NCBI RefSeq assembly: GCF_001870905.1
Contig: NZ_LNDC01000074.1
Span: 1-49,541, forward strand
Length of the DNA stretch: 49,541 nucleotides
Origin: Geitlerinema sp. PCC 9228
GTDB lineage: Bacteria > Cyanobacteriota > Cyanobacteriia > Cyanobacteriales > PCC-9228
Direction: 5' to 3'
The stretch's first letter is position 1; each line of letters begins with the position of its first letter. Of the stretch, positions 1 to 8,150 are shown in pieces. The translations under genes and the position numbers were made by a program. The notes beneath the pieces were generated by a model, which had not been told where the DNA came from, ran no database searches, and worked only from the letters and a program-made list of their open reading frames with translations.

Positions 1-82
1 GGGGATGGACTAGCATAGCTAATCCATCTAGGCACACCCAATGAAGCGAGAATCTCACGAATTCTATTCGTGAGAGTGTCAA
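1..82 (+). mobile_element. Right end of an IS200/IS605-type (TnpB) element
   Basis: A perfect 9-bp stem (54-62 pairing with 66-74, 3-nt loop) is followed by GAGTGTCAA, ending in TCAA at 79-82. In the IS608/IS605 family, right ends carry a subterminal hairpin and cleavage at TCAA is established for IS608. This suggests that the window opens just after a tnpB gene, in its omega-RNA/right-end segment. No transposase ORF is visible inside the window, so the call rests on the hairpin and the terminal tetranucleotide. Confidence 0.55.
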
Positions 83-188
83 TTGTCCTAACTGTGGATT
101 TTCTCTAAAAAGAGATTTTGTAGGAGCTTTGGGGAATTTCCTCAAGGCGTTGTGGGATAGCACCGTACACCTCCGTTGTACGCTCTGA
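75..188 (+). pseudogene. Possible TnpB C-terminal remnant
   Basis: The frame ending at TGA 186-188 reads a CPNCGF zinc-knuckle half followed by KRDFVGALGNFLKAL. This resembles the C-terminal CxxC-x-RD-N-G-A-x-N-I segment of IS605-family TnpB/OrfB proteins. There is no start codon and the frame is closed upstream at about position 42, so it can only be a remnant. It begins exactly where the right end of the neighbouring element stops, which fits insertion of one element into the tail of an older one. Identification is by eye from a short stretch. Confidence 0.35.
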
Positions 189-251
189 CTGCTTTACTTT
201 TACAGTTAATGTATAGTATTGTTCAGTCTTGAACTATCAGTTCTATTCGCA

Positions 252-1211
252 ATGGCGTATACCAAAGAAAAACAAGTAGCCTTGGAAGCTGCCCTAGAAG
301 CAGCCAAACTTTGCGAGCGGGTACGTGCTAATATTCCCGCAAGCCTAGAGAAAAAGGATAAAAGTCCCGTTACCGTGGCCGACTACGGTTCCCAAAGTTT
401 GATTTGTCGGGCGATCGCGCAAACCTTTCCCAACGATCCAATTGTAGGAGAAGAAGACGCCGCCGAACTGCGGCAGCCAGAAAAAAAAGAATTTTTAGAC
501 GCCATTACCAACTACGTTCGCGAAATTCTACCAACTGCCACTAGCAAAGAAATTACCGACTGGATTAACCTAGGCAATGGCCACGTGGGGCCTCGATATT
601 GGACGCTCGATCCCATCGACGGTACAAAAGGATTTCTGCGTCAGGACCAATACGCCGTTGCCTTGGCTTTAATTGAAGGAGGAGAAGTCAAACTAGGAGT
701 ATTGGCTTGTCCGGCATTACCAGGAGAAAACGGTGAAATGGGTCAGTTGTTTCTAGCAGTGCGGGGAGAAGGAGCCACCGTCATGCCTATTTCTGGCGGC
801 GATGCGCGTTCCATTCACGTATCCACCAGCACTGCCGGAGAAAAATTCCGCTTCGTAGAAAGCGTAGAACCCAGCCACGGCGACGAAAAACGCCAGCAAG
901 CCGTTGCCAACGCCATTGGCATTCACGCGCCTGCCAAACGGGTAGACTCCCAAGCCAAATACGGCATTGTCGCCACCGGTGAAGCTGCCTTGTATTTGCG
1001 TTTGCCTTCTCCAGAAACCCCCGACTACCGGGAAAAAATTTGGGACCACGCCGCAGGAGCCATTGTGGTGGAAGAAGCCGGCGGCAAGGTCACCGACATG
1101 CATGGCAAACCCCTCAATTTCCGCGACCATCACAAAATGCTAGACAACCAAGGCGTAGTCGTTAGCAATGGGGTCATTCACGAGCAAGTGTTGCAGACGT
1201 TGAAGGATTAG
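252..1211 (+). CDS. cysQ: 3'(2'),5'-bisphosphate nucleotidase, CysQ/HAL2 type
   Basis: A 319-residue inositol-monophosphatase-superfamily enzyme of the HAL2 branch. It is expected to hydrolyse 3'-phosphoadenosine 5'-phosphate (PAP) left by sulfate assimilation to AMP and phosphate, in the cytosol with Mg2+. The metal-binding signature is visible: D44 in VADYGSQ, the EE pair at 67-68 in VGEED, and DPIDGTKGF at 120-128, followed late in the protein by WDHAAGAIVVEEAGG. The length matches stand-alone Hal2 proteins. A TTG 33 bases upstream is in frame, but I chose the ATG because homologues begin close to the AYTKEK helix. No operon partner is seen; the CAP-RTX gene downstream is convergent. Confidence 0.85.
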   Translation: MAYTKEKQVALEAALEAAKLCERVRANIPASLEKKDKSPVTVADYGSQSLICRAIAQTFPNDPIVGEEDAAELRQPEKKEFLDAITNYVREILPTATSKEITDWINLGNGHVGPRYWTLDPIDGTKGFLRQDQYAVALALIEGGEVKLGVLACPALPGENGEMGQLFLAVRGEGATVMPISGGDARSIHVSTSTAGEKFRFVESVEPSHGDEKRQQAVANAIGIHAPAKRVDSQAKYGIVATGEAALYLRLPSPETPDYREKIWDHAAGAIVVEEAGGKVTDMHGKPLNFRDHHKMLDNQGVVVSNGVIHEQVLQTLKD

Positions 1212-1213
1212 TT

Positions 1214-1229
1214 CGGTATGGACATACCG
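1214..1229 (+). terminator. Short hairpin after cysQ
   Basis: CGGTATG and CATACCG form a 7-bp inverted repeat with a 2-nt centre, starting 3 bases after the cysQ stop. No T-tract follows, so it is a weak terminator candidate. A C-rich stretch with repeated CCCAATCTC follows at 1281-1300. Confidence 0.3.
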
Positions 1230-1309
1230 GGCATGGGAGAGAGAAATCAATTTATTTCCTCAATCTCCTAAATTTCCCTATCTCCCAATCTCCCAATCTC
1301 GATACGCTC

Positions 1310-2413
1310 CTACGAACCAACGATAAAATCTTGTTCGTTCAACTGAATTGGGTCAATGCCTGGCAGAACGGCAATAACTTGGTTGGTAAGAGTATCGATA
1401 ATTTGGGTTTCCGGTTGACCGTCGGGAACAAATTCGTCAAATCCTTGTACGAATCGTACGTCTTCAAACAGAAAGTTGTCTGGCAATTGGATAAAGTCTT
1501 CCTGGTCGTTATAGAAAACCACATCGTAGGTGTCTGGTCGCAATGCATAGGTGTCGAAGCCTACACCACCAATGAGAGTATCGATGCCTAAATCGCCAGC
1601 AAGAAAATCGTTGCCGTTGTTGCCTTGCAGGTTGTCTTGGTCTTGACCGCCGTACAGGCTATCGTCGTTGTTGCCGCCAGCGACAATATCGTTGCCTAGG
1701 TTCCCGTTGGCGACGTTGATGCCATCACCGGTGATGAGGCGATCGCTTCCCCGACCTCCCATCATCATATCATTACCGAGATCGCCAAAGAGTTCGTCGT
1801 TGCCGGCGTTGCCGTTGAGGGTGTCGTCGCCAAGGCCACCGCTGATAGCATCGTCGCCGCTAAAACCAGCGATGGCATCATTGCCAGCAAATCCCAACAA
1901 CTGTTCCCCAAAATCGCTTCCCATGATGATGTCGTTGCCTTCTGTAGGCGTAGGGGAAGGACTGGGACTGGGATTGGGATCGGGAGTCGGTGTGACGGTT
2001 CGATTGGCAGGGGTAGCAAATACTTGCGTCCAGTAGTGATTGTAGTTGGTATCGCCGGTATCGTTGGCAAGGAAATGATATCCCACGCCAATTTCTTTTA
2101 AGTCGGGGTTGAGGATATTCTCGCGATGACCGGGACTGTTCATCCACCCTTCAACGACGGCTTCTGCATTGGTATATCCGGCAGCAATATTTTCGGCTAC
2201 AGAGGTGTACCGATAGCCTTCATCCAAAACGCGATCGCTCACATCAGCACCATTCACCCCTGTATGGGAAAAGAAATCCTGAAATGCCATATTTTCGCTA
2301 TGAGTTTGCGCTGCCTCTGTCAAATCCTGATTGGGAACCAAAGGCGACAAACCCCGTTGGGTTCGTTCCAAGTTCGTTCGTTCGATAACGCGATCGAGTA
2401 ATTCTTGATTCAT
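1310..2413 (-). CDS. CAP/SCP-domain protein with C-terminal RTX repeats
   Basis: A 367-residue two-domain exoprotein. Residues about 5-137 are a CAP (SCP/PR-1-like) domain: the FSHTG, ENIAAGY and [13 protein letters not shown] motifs give the conserved His and Glu set of the CAP cavity. A Pro/Ser/Thr linker (about 138-157) leads to roughly a dozen glycine-aspartate nonapeptides of the GGxGxDxLx type (about 158-293), which fold as a calcium-binding beta roll. A C-terminal segment of about 70 residues follows. There is no Sec signal peptide. RTX proteins are typically exported by type I secretion through a C-terminal signal, but no exporter genes are nearby. The role is unknown; bacterial CAP-RTX proteins are usually assigned to the cell surface or the exoproteome. 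Confidence 0.85.
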   Translation of the reverse strand: MNQELLDRVIERTNLERTQRGLSPLVPNQDLTEAAQTHSENMAFQDFFSHTGVNGADVSDRVLDEGYRYTSVAENIAAGYTNAEAVVEGWMNSPGHRENILNPDLKEIGVGYHFLANDTGDTNYNHYWTQVFATPANRTVTPTPDPNPSPSPSPTPTEGNDIIMGSDFGEQLLGFAGNDAIAGFSGDDAISGGLGDDTLNGNAGNDELFGDLGNDMMMGGRGSDRLITGDGINVANGNLGNDIVAGGNNDDSLYGGQDQDNLQGNNGNDFLAGDLGIDTLIGGVGFDTYALRPDTYDVVFYNDQEDFIQLPDNFLFEDVRFVQGFDEFVPDGQPETQIIDTLTNQVIAVLPGIDPIQLNEQDFIVGS

Positions 2414-2599
2414 GATTTCCTAAAATTCTGCCCAGCTAGTAGGTTGAGAACAATTTTCTATTTTTATTGTTCCCTACTATACCCTTCACTTCCGGAGAGC
2501 TACCTTTTTCAGGAAAAATTGAGGAAGCTCTCAGCTACCGTTAACCTGGTTTCGCGAGGATGATTGGCATGGCAATAAGTTTTTAACTATGCTAAAAGA

Positions 2600-2615
2600 A
2601 TGAATTTTGCTTCAT
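2600..2615. promoter_or_regulatory. Candidate ArsR/SmtB-type operator
   Basis: ATGAA-TTTTGC-TTCAT is an inverted repeat about 60 bases upstream of the ArsR-family start. Its half-sites resemble the TGAA/TTCA arms of SmtB/ArsR operators. It would suit autoregulation of the arsR-phnDEC unit. Short palindromes of this type occur by chance, so confidence is low. Confidence 0.3.
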
Positions 2616-2675
2616 ATGAAAACAGCTTAATCGAAAAACTCGCCGTAGCAAACTCGATTGTTAATAGAAACCGCT

Positions 2676-2990
2676 ATGACATCCAGTTCCCCATCCCACA
2701 CCACACAATTTTGCGTCCGCCGGCTGAAAGTTCTCGCTGATACCACCCGTTTGGATATTTTGAGAATTCTCATGCAAGAACCCAAACATGTCGGCGAACT
2801 CGAAATGTTATTGGAAATAGAACAAAGCTTGCTCTCCCATCACCTGCAAGTCCTGAGACGGGAAGGATTTGTGAGGTCAACCCGCGATGGCAAAGCCGTT
2901 CTCTACCATCTATCTCCAGAGTTTCGTACGGATTCTGGGGAAGCCATCGATTTGGGTTGTTGCTTGCTGTCTTTTTTTGATGAAAATTAG
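2676..2990 (+). CDS. ArsR-family winged-helix transcriptional regulator
   Basis: A 104-residue regulator with the ArsR fold: RRLKVLADTTRLDILRIL (helices 1-2), then VGELEMLLEIEQSLLSHHLQVLRREGFV (helix-turn-helix) and the wing RSTRDGKAVLYHLS. The classical metal-site pattern ELCxC is replaced by ELEML, so this is not an obvious arsenite or zinc sensor. A CC pair occurs in the C-terminal tail (DLGCCLL). I chose the ATG over a TTG six codons upstream. The stop codon overlaps the Shine-Dalgarno sequence of phnD 9 bases later, so it heads the phnDEC operon and probably represses it. The effector cannot be read from sequence. Confidence 0.8.
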   Translation: MTSSSPSHTTQFCVRRLKVLADTTRLDILRILMQEPKHVGELEMLLEIEQSLLSHHLQVLRREGFVRSTRDGKAVLYHLSPEFRTDSGEAIDLGCCLLSFFDEN

Positions 2991-2999
2991 GAGCAATTT

Positions 3000-3920
3000 A
3001 TGATAGGTAGAAAAGTACGCAAACTCGTATCTGGTTGGTTGCGGTTGGCGGTTCTAAGTACAGTCACCTTGGTCGTGGTGGTTGCCTGTACGGGCAATCC
3101 AGAAGGAGAATCGGAGGTTAGGGAGTTAAAATTTGGCGTTGGTCCTTATTTTCCCACACCCAGCGAAACCCGCAACCAGTTTGAACCCCTGTTTCAAAAA
3201 ATGGCAGCGTCGGTGAATGCTGATGCAGATGTGACGGTTACCCAAGACTGGGTAGGCATTTCCGAGGCGTTGCGTTCTGGTACCTTAGATGTGGCTTGGT
3301 TAGGTCCGTGGGGATTCGTTCTGGCACAACATGCCGAACCCTCTCTAGAAGCGATCGCGACGGTGAAATATCAGGGCAATCCTTATTATTATTCGCTGCT
3401 CATGACTAGAGCAGATGCGCCTTACAACACATTAGAAGAAGCGATCGCCTACAGCCAAAACCAAGAACAATTAAAACTCAGTCTGGCGGATGTGGGGTCT
3501 ACTTCCGGCTGGCTTATTCCCACCGCCGAATTCAAACAACGAAACATCGACCCCAAACAAGTTTTTGACTACAACGAAGGAGCCAGCCACGCCGCGCAAG
3601 CCATCTCGGTGATTAGCAACCAAACCGATATTGCCTCCGATTACAACCGCAATTTAGACGTACTCGCCAGTACCGGCAAAATCGACCGTTCCGAAATTAA
3701 AATTATCTGGCAGTCGGAACGCTTACCCAACGATCCCATTGCCATTCGCGGTGGCTTGCCGGAAAAAGTAAAAACCGGATTGCGCCAAGCAGCTACCAAT
3801 CTATCGACAGAAGAAGCGAAAGACTTGCTACCGGAGAACTACACCGGATTTGCCGCTTCCGATGGTTCTAACTACAAACCCATTCGCCAAGCAGGGAAAT
3901 TAGTCGGAAAACTTCAATAA
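3000..3920 (+). CDS. phnD: Phosphonate/phosphite-type ABC transporter substrate-binding lipoprotein
   Basis: A 306-residue periplasmic binding protein of the PhnD/PtxB family. A hydrophobic signal ends in a lipobox with Cys30 (VVAC), so it should be a lipoprotein on the periplasmic face of the inner membrane. Family landmarks include LKFGVGPYFP near residue 44, an LDVAWLGPWGF stretch around 96-106 where PhnD proteins have the FGP ligand loop, and DVGSTSGW around 164-171, whose Ser-Thr-Ser hydroxyls usually hold the phosphono group. The start has an AGGAG Shine-Dalgarno sequence. Its stop overlaps the ATG of phnE by one base. Substrate is uncertain: phosphonate, phosphite or phosphate are possible, and no C-P lyase or phosphite dehydrogenase gene is nearby. 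Confidence 0.82.
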   Translation: MIGRKVRKLVSGWLRLAVLSTVTLVVVVACTGNPEGESEVRELKFGVGPYFPTPSETRNQFEPLFQKMAASVNADADVTVTQDWVGISEALRSGTLDVAWLGPWGFVLAQHAEPSLEAIATVKYQGNPYYYSLLMTRADAPYNTLEEAIAYSQNQEQLKLSLADVGSTSGWLIPTAEFKQRNIDPKQVFDYNEGASHAAQAISVISNQTDIASDYNRNLDVLASTGKIDRSEIKIIWQSERLPNDPIAIRGGLPEKVKTGLRQAATNLSTEEAKDLLPENYTGFAASDGSNYKPIRQAGKLVGKLQ

Positions 3921-4756
3921 TGGCATCGACAATAGATTCAAAACAGCGTCCTGATTTGCAAGCCATGCTGCAGGCAGAACGGCAACGGCGCGGCGGCATT
4001 TGGCGGTTGCTGCAACGGGGTTTTTGGAGTGCGATCGCGATCGCGATTCTGGTAGCCAGCCTGCGGACGGCGGAAGTTTCCCTACAAACCTTTTGGGAAG
4101 GCTTGCCGCAACTGGGGGAATGGCTAATTCGCTTTTGGCCGCCGGATTTATCGGAATTGCCCACTTTTTTGCAAGCCACTTGGGAAACCTTAGCGATCGC
4201 GATCGTGGGAACCGGAACCGCCATTGTGTTAGCCTTGCCCCTATCTTTTCTGGTTGCTAGCAACGTTGCGCCTTTTCCTTTCCTACGAATTCCCTTGCGA
4301 GGCATTTTAAATTTCTTACGTAGCATCGACACGATAATTTTTGCCCTCTTTTTCGTATCGGTTGTGGGATTGGGACCGTTTGCTGGCGTGTTGGGGGTAG
4401 CGTTTCACACCACCGGTTCCATGGCTAAACTCTACGCCGAAGTGTTGGAAACCTTGCCCCCAGAACCCATTGAAGCCGTAGAAGCCACGGGAAGCGATCG
4501 CTTGCGGACCTTTGCGTTTGCTGTGTTGCCAGAGGCGATGCCATCGTTGGTGGGGATTAGCTTGTATTTGTGGGAGTACAACGTTCGTTCTTCGGTGATT
4601 CTCGGCATTGTCGGCGCTGGCGGCATTGGCTACGAACTGACGGTCAGCCTCAAATTGCACGATTTTCCCCGTTTGGCAACCATTTTAATTCTGATTCTAG
4701 CGATGGTAAGTATGATTGATGCGCTGAGTGCGCATTGGCGGCGGCGCTTAAATTAA
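3920..4756 (+). CDS. phnE: Phosphonate-type ABC transporter permease
   Basis: A 278-residue inner-membrane permease. There is one predicted membrane segment near residues 35-50 and about five more from residue 85 onward. The cytoplasmic EAA coupling loop is visible as PIEAVEATGSDRLRTFAFAVLPEAMPS. The C-terminal block with SSVILGIVGAGGIGYEL is the standard PhnE/PtxC ending. The start codon overlaps the phnD stop (TAATG), indicating translational coupling. Phosphonate transporters of this family usually carry one or two PhnE proteins; only one is present here. Confidence 0.85.
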   Translation: MASTIDSKQRPDLQAMLQAERQRRGGIWRLLQRGFWSAIAIAILVASLRTAEVSLQTFWEGLPQLGEWLIRFWPPDLSELPTFLQATWETLAIAIVGTGTAIVLALPLSFLVASNVAPFPFLRIPLRGILNFLRSIDTIIFALFFVSVVGLGPFAGVLGVAFHTTGSMAKLYAEVLETLPPEPIEAVEATGSDRLRTFAFAVLPEAMPSLVGISLYLWEYNVRSSVILGIVGAGGIGYELTVSLKLHDFPRLATILILILAMVSMIDALSAHWRRRLN

Positions 4757-4770
4757 GGAAAAATGAGAAA

Positions 4771-5541
4771 ATGACTGCCATGCTAACCGTTGATAATCTC
4801 TATCAAACTTACGAAAACCATACCATTTTGGCAGATATTGGTTTTTCCATTGTTCCCCAAACCTTTGTCGCCATTTTGGGACCGAGTGGTTCTGGCAAAA
4901 CCACACTCATGCGATCGATTTTGCAACTGTTGCCGCCACAAAAGGGCCATATTTGGTTGGAAGATACCAATTTAACCCAGTGTTCGCCGAAAACCCTACG
5001 CGCCAGCCGCGCGCGCATTGCCACGGTGACGCAACAATTTAGTTTGGTACGTCGCCGCAGCGTTTTGGAAAACTGTTTGGGAGGACGGTTGCGGGAAATT
5101 CCTTTGTGGCGTTGTTTGGCTGGCAAATATCCTGGGTACCTTTTGGAGGCGGGGTTGGTGGCATTGGAAAAGGTGGAATTGTTAGAATATGCTTTTCAAC
5201 GTGCCGATCGCCTTTCTGGGGGACAAAAACAGCGCGTTGCGATCGCGCGTGCCTTGACACAACAAGCCAATTTGATTTTAGCAGACGAACCGGTGAGCAG
5301 TTTGGACCCACAAACGGCGCATAATGTCCTGGCTTTGTTAAGGTCGCTTTGCCAGCAAGAGGGGTTGACGGTGGTTTGCAATATGCATCAGGTGGCGTAT
5401 GCCAAACAGTACAGCGATCGCATTTTGGGTATTCAGAATGGCAAGTTGGTGTTGGATGTTGCCACTTCGCAAGTAAGCGATCGGGATTTGCAGGTTCTGT
5501 ATAATACCAAATCCGATGTGCATAGACCACATTTGAGATAG
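4771..5541 (+). CDS. phnC: Phosphonate-type ABC transporter ATP-binding protein
   Basis: A 256-residue ATPase that would power PhnE. Walker A is GPSGSGKTT (37-45), the signature is LSGGQKQRVAIARAL (148-162) and Walker B is LILADEP (168-174). The switch His lies in CNMHQVAYA, as in other PhnC proteins. The chosen ATG lies 14 bases after the phnE stop, behind an AAGGA sequence. An upstream in-frame TTG overlaps phnE and is less likely; a second ATG three codons on is also possible. It is the last gene of the arsR-phnDEC unit and no terminator hairpin is obvious after it. Confidence 0.88.
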   Translation: MTAMLTVDNLYQTYENHTILADIGFSIVPQTFVAILGPSGSGKTTLMRSILQLLPPQKGHIWLEDTNLTQCSPKTLRASRARIATVTQQFSLVRRRSVLENCLGGRLREIPLWRCLAGKYPGYLLEAGLVALEKVELLEYAFQRADRLSGGQKQRVAIARALTQQANLILADEPVSSLDPQTAHNVLALLRSLCQQEGLTVVCNMHQVAYAKQYSDRILGIQNGKLVLDVATSQVSDRDLQVLYNTKSDVHRPHLR

Positions 5542-5583
5542 AGGAGGGGGAGGAGAGAAAAAACCACAAGAAGTTGTCGCCTT

Positions 5584-5695
5584 ATACCATTTCCTTAATA
5601 GTCTGCAAGAGATAATAGAGGCATTTTGTAGGGTCGCTCACGCGTTGCGACCCTACCAGGGCAATTGGAAAAATCCAGACAATGGTTCGTTGTTT
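5584..5695. repeat. Dispersed hairpin repeat, copy 1
   Basis: About 110 bases nearly identical to 18393-18500. The left arm, starting ATACCATTTCCTTAATAG, matches for about 36 bases. In the middle is a 10-bp stem, GTAGGGTCGC (5628-5637) with GCGACCCTAC (5647-5656) and a 9-nt loop. The right arm CCAGGGCAATTGG also matches. No ORF in it is shared by both copies, so it is a non-coding REP/MITE-like element rather than a gene. It fills most of the phnC-yjbQ intergenic gap. Confidence 0.8.
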
Positions 5696-5818
5696 CACGC
5701 TAATGGCGATTTTCTTCCAAGGCAAATGGCGCCACGTTGCCATCTGAAACACTCCAAATCGAAAAATCGAGGCGGCAGCCATGGGCCTTTTCAGCACCTG
5801 TTTCGCGCCAATTAAGCG

Positions 5819-5845
5819 CTCCTGCAGGCGGATAAACTGCAGGAG
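5819..5845. terminator. Perfect 9-bp hairpin between phnC and yjbQ
   Basis: CTCCTGCAG and CTGCAGGAG are perfect inverted arms separated by 9 bases. It lies 34 bases past the yjbQ stop on the minus strand. It could stop transcription from yjbQ, although no T-run follows on that strand. Confidence 0.35.
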
Positions 5846-5878
5846 GGCAAATACGATCGAGTTTGGGAACTGAATCGG

Positions 5879-6301
5879 CTACTCGCCAATGACCTTGATG
5901 AGCACCCGTTTTGGGCGCCCGCCGTCAAACTCGCCGTAGAAAATTTGCTCCCAAGGGCCGAAGTCGAGTTTTCCTTCTGTAATCGCTACCACGACCTCGC
6001 GACCCATAATTTCCCGTTTGAGGTGGGCATCGCCATTATCTTCGCCAGTACGGTGGTGAGCGTATTTCTGCGGCGAGGGATCGAAGGGAGCTAGTTGTTC
6101 CAGCCACTTTTGAAAGTCCTGGTGAAGCCCCGATTCATCATCATTGATAAAGACGGAGGCAGTAATGTGCATGGCATTGCAAAGCACCATGCCCTCGCTA
6201 ACGCCGCTTTGGCGCACGATTTCCTCGACTTTGGGCGTAATGTTTTTAAAGGACATTCGCCCTTGCTGGTTAAATGTTAGGTACTCAGTATGCGACTTCA
6301 T
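5879..6301 (-). CDS. YjbQ-family protein (UPF0047)
   Basis: A 140-residue single-domain protein of the YjbQ/UPF0047 family, with the expected length. The family pattern is visible: [27 protein letters not shown], then [19 protein letters not shown], then [13 protein letters not shown] near the end. The conserved His residues in MHIT and DAHLKR form the probable metal-binding pocket. Members have been linked to a side activity in thiamin phosphate synthesis, but the physiological role is not settled. The gene stands alone on the minus strand; hsdS ends 124 bases upstream. Confidence 0.85.
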   Translation of the reverse strand: MKSHTEYLTFNQQGRMSFKNITPKVEEIVRQSGVSEGMVLCNAMHITASVFINDDESGLHQDFQKWLEQLAPFDPSPQKYAHHRTGEDNGDAHLKREIMGREVVVAITEGKLDFGPWEQIFYGEFDGGRPKRVLIKVIGE

Positions 6302-6425
6302 ACGGTTATCTCCATGACATCTTCTCTATCCAATTGCAAAGCAATATAGACAGGGTTTCCAATTTTTAGGATCGCGATCGCGCAAAGCAATTTTAAATCA
6401 ATTTTGCATCGATTGCAATTTCGCT

Positions 6426-8150
6426 TCAAATGTCTAAATGGTGAATGACTGAAGCGGAAATTTGATTGGCAAGTTCTTCTTTTTTGCTCAGGTTTTCTGC
6501 TACGCGATCGCAGATTTTCATTAGTTCATTTACTTTAGCAACAATTCGATTTTGTTCTTTTAAGGGCGGTAAATTAAGTACAATTTGTTCTACATCTCCA
6601 ACACGAAGATGCTTAACTGTCATCCCAACAGCATCTTCAGAAACTCGCTTTAATAGACCTGGCTCTGTAAGGGCAATTAATAAATAGTTTTTATCAATAT
6701 ATTCATCAAGAACTCGTATTAACATGGTTCGCTGACCAAGACACACTTTCATTCCCTCAGGTATGATTGCAGCTTCTCCCATCGGAGCTTCCCTAGTAAA
6801 AATGATGTCACCAGGTTGTGGAAAACATCTGCGAGACCAATATTTATAAGTTTCTTCTGATACAAACTTTAAATCATTTAAATTCAGTTTACCATTTCTA
6901 ATATTATTCGTTCTTATAAGAGGGATTCCATCAGGCTGAGTAGGAGCAGTTTTATTGTGGCAATCCACTATTAAAAAAGATAAGTCAATTAAATGTGCAC
7001 AAGTCCAATTAAATGGAAGCTTATATGGAGATTTTGCTGTTTCTAAATTCGACAGTTTTTTTAGCATTCGACGATATTCGTGATTTTTTGAAGAACAAGA
7101 GTCTAGTTTTTCATACCTAACTTGTCTCATTATGTTGAGTTCATTTTCAGCATTACCATCTTTTAATTTTTGAGTTGTCAACCTACCCTTAACAGCTAAA
7201 TGCATTATTATTCTACGAAGAGCAGTAAGATCACTAAAATTGGAAATTAAACGATTCCAATTATCCCGAACAAAATGCCAACTTTTATTAAATTCTTCCT
7301 CGGTTTCAGCCGTTTCTAAAGCATGAATTGCGGATTGCCGTAGCTGTTGGCGTAATTTGTTGCGATTTTCCTTGCTAGCTTGGGCGCGATCGCAGAGTGC
7401 CATTAATTCATCAACTTTTTTAACAATTCGATTCTGTTCTTCCAGTGGAGGCAAAGGAATCAAAAGATTAGGAATATCTCGAAGATTAAGTTTATTTGTA
7501 TGTGAACCTCCAGCTTTTACTTTTTGATATTGTTTCTCTAGAAAAGGCGAGTTTAATACATATTGAATATAATTAGAGTTGGTTTGTTCAGTTAACTTAA
7601 TTAGTCCTACACTGACAAATATACTAAATCTTTGGTCTGTGTCTATAACAACTGCTTTACCCAATGTTCCAATGCGACAAATTAAAATATCATTTTTTTC
7701 AGGATTACACCTTTTATTGATTTCCTCATGCTCATCTGTTGAAATATACTGACAATTTGAAAAATTTAGAAATCCAGCACTTATATCTTTAACTGAAATA
7801 AATGGAACTCCTTTTTCTTGATATTTAGGAGTATAATGGGATCCATCTGTAATTGTTGGCGATATCCTTCCTAACCTAACCCATTCCCATGCCGATGGGA
7901 TTTCAAATTTTTGCTCGTCTTTTTCAATAGGAGCTAAAGGCTTTTGACGGCGAATTTTTTTATGGTGGTATAAATGTTCCTTTAATGATTGAATATTTTT
8001 GATAATTTGTATTGCAGAACTATCATTATAATTTCGTGATGTAAGTTTTCCACGAATTGCTAAATCTAAAATTAAATTTCTTAACTGTTGAATCCCATTT
8101 TCTGCTTCTGCAATGACATCAAAATTTTCCCAAAGCGTCTTCAAATCCAT
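6426..8150 (-). CDS. hsdS: Type I restriction-modification specificity subunit HsdS
   Basis: A 574-residue S subunit that sets the bipartite DNA target of the HsdR-HsdM-HsdS complex. It has the expected duplicated layout. Target-recognition domain 1 begins at IPSAWEWVRLG and ends before PPLEEQNRIVKKVDELMALCD. Domain 2 begins at LPFNWTC and ends before PPLKEQNRIVAKVNELMKICD. The two PPLxEQNRIV helices are the conserved spacers that dock two HsdM copies. The start ATG abuts the hsdM stop (TAGATG). The recognition domains are visibly more AT-rich than neighbouring genes, as expected for rapidly exchanged specificity modules. The recognition sequence cannot be predicted. Confidence 0.93.
   Translation of the reverse strand: MDLKTLWENFDVIAEAENGIQQLRNLILDLAIRGKLTSRNYNDSSAIQIIKNIQSLKEHLYHHKKIRRQKPLAPIEKDEQKFEIPSAWEWVRLGRISPTITDGSHYTPKYQEKGVPFISVKDISAGFLNFSNCQYISTDEHEEINKRCNPEKNDILICRIGTLGKAVVIDTDQRFSIFVSVGLIKLTEQTNSNYIQYVLNSPFLEKQYQKVKAGGSHTNKLNLRDIPNLLIPLPPLEEQNRIVKKVDELMALCDRAQASKENRNKLRQQLRQSAIHALETAETEEEFNKSWHFVRDNWNRLISNFSDLTALRRIIMHLAVKGRLTTQKLKDGNAENELNIMRQVRYEKLDSCSSKNHEYRRMLKKLSNLETAKSPYKLPFNWTCAHLIDLSFLIVDCHNKTAPTQPDGIPLIRTNNIRNGKLNLNDLKFVSEETYKYWSRRCFPQPGDIIFTREAPMGEAAIIPEGMKVCLGQRTMLIRVLDEYIDKNYLLIALTEPGLLKRVSEDAVGMTVKHLRVGDVEQIVLNLPPLKEQNRIVAKVNELMKICDRVAENLSKKEELANQISASVIHHLDI

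Noticed and set aside
1668-2036. Plus-strand ORF rich in Pro/Ser/Leu
   Set aside because: It is the antisense shadow of the Gly-Asp RTX repeats.
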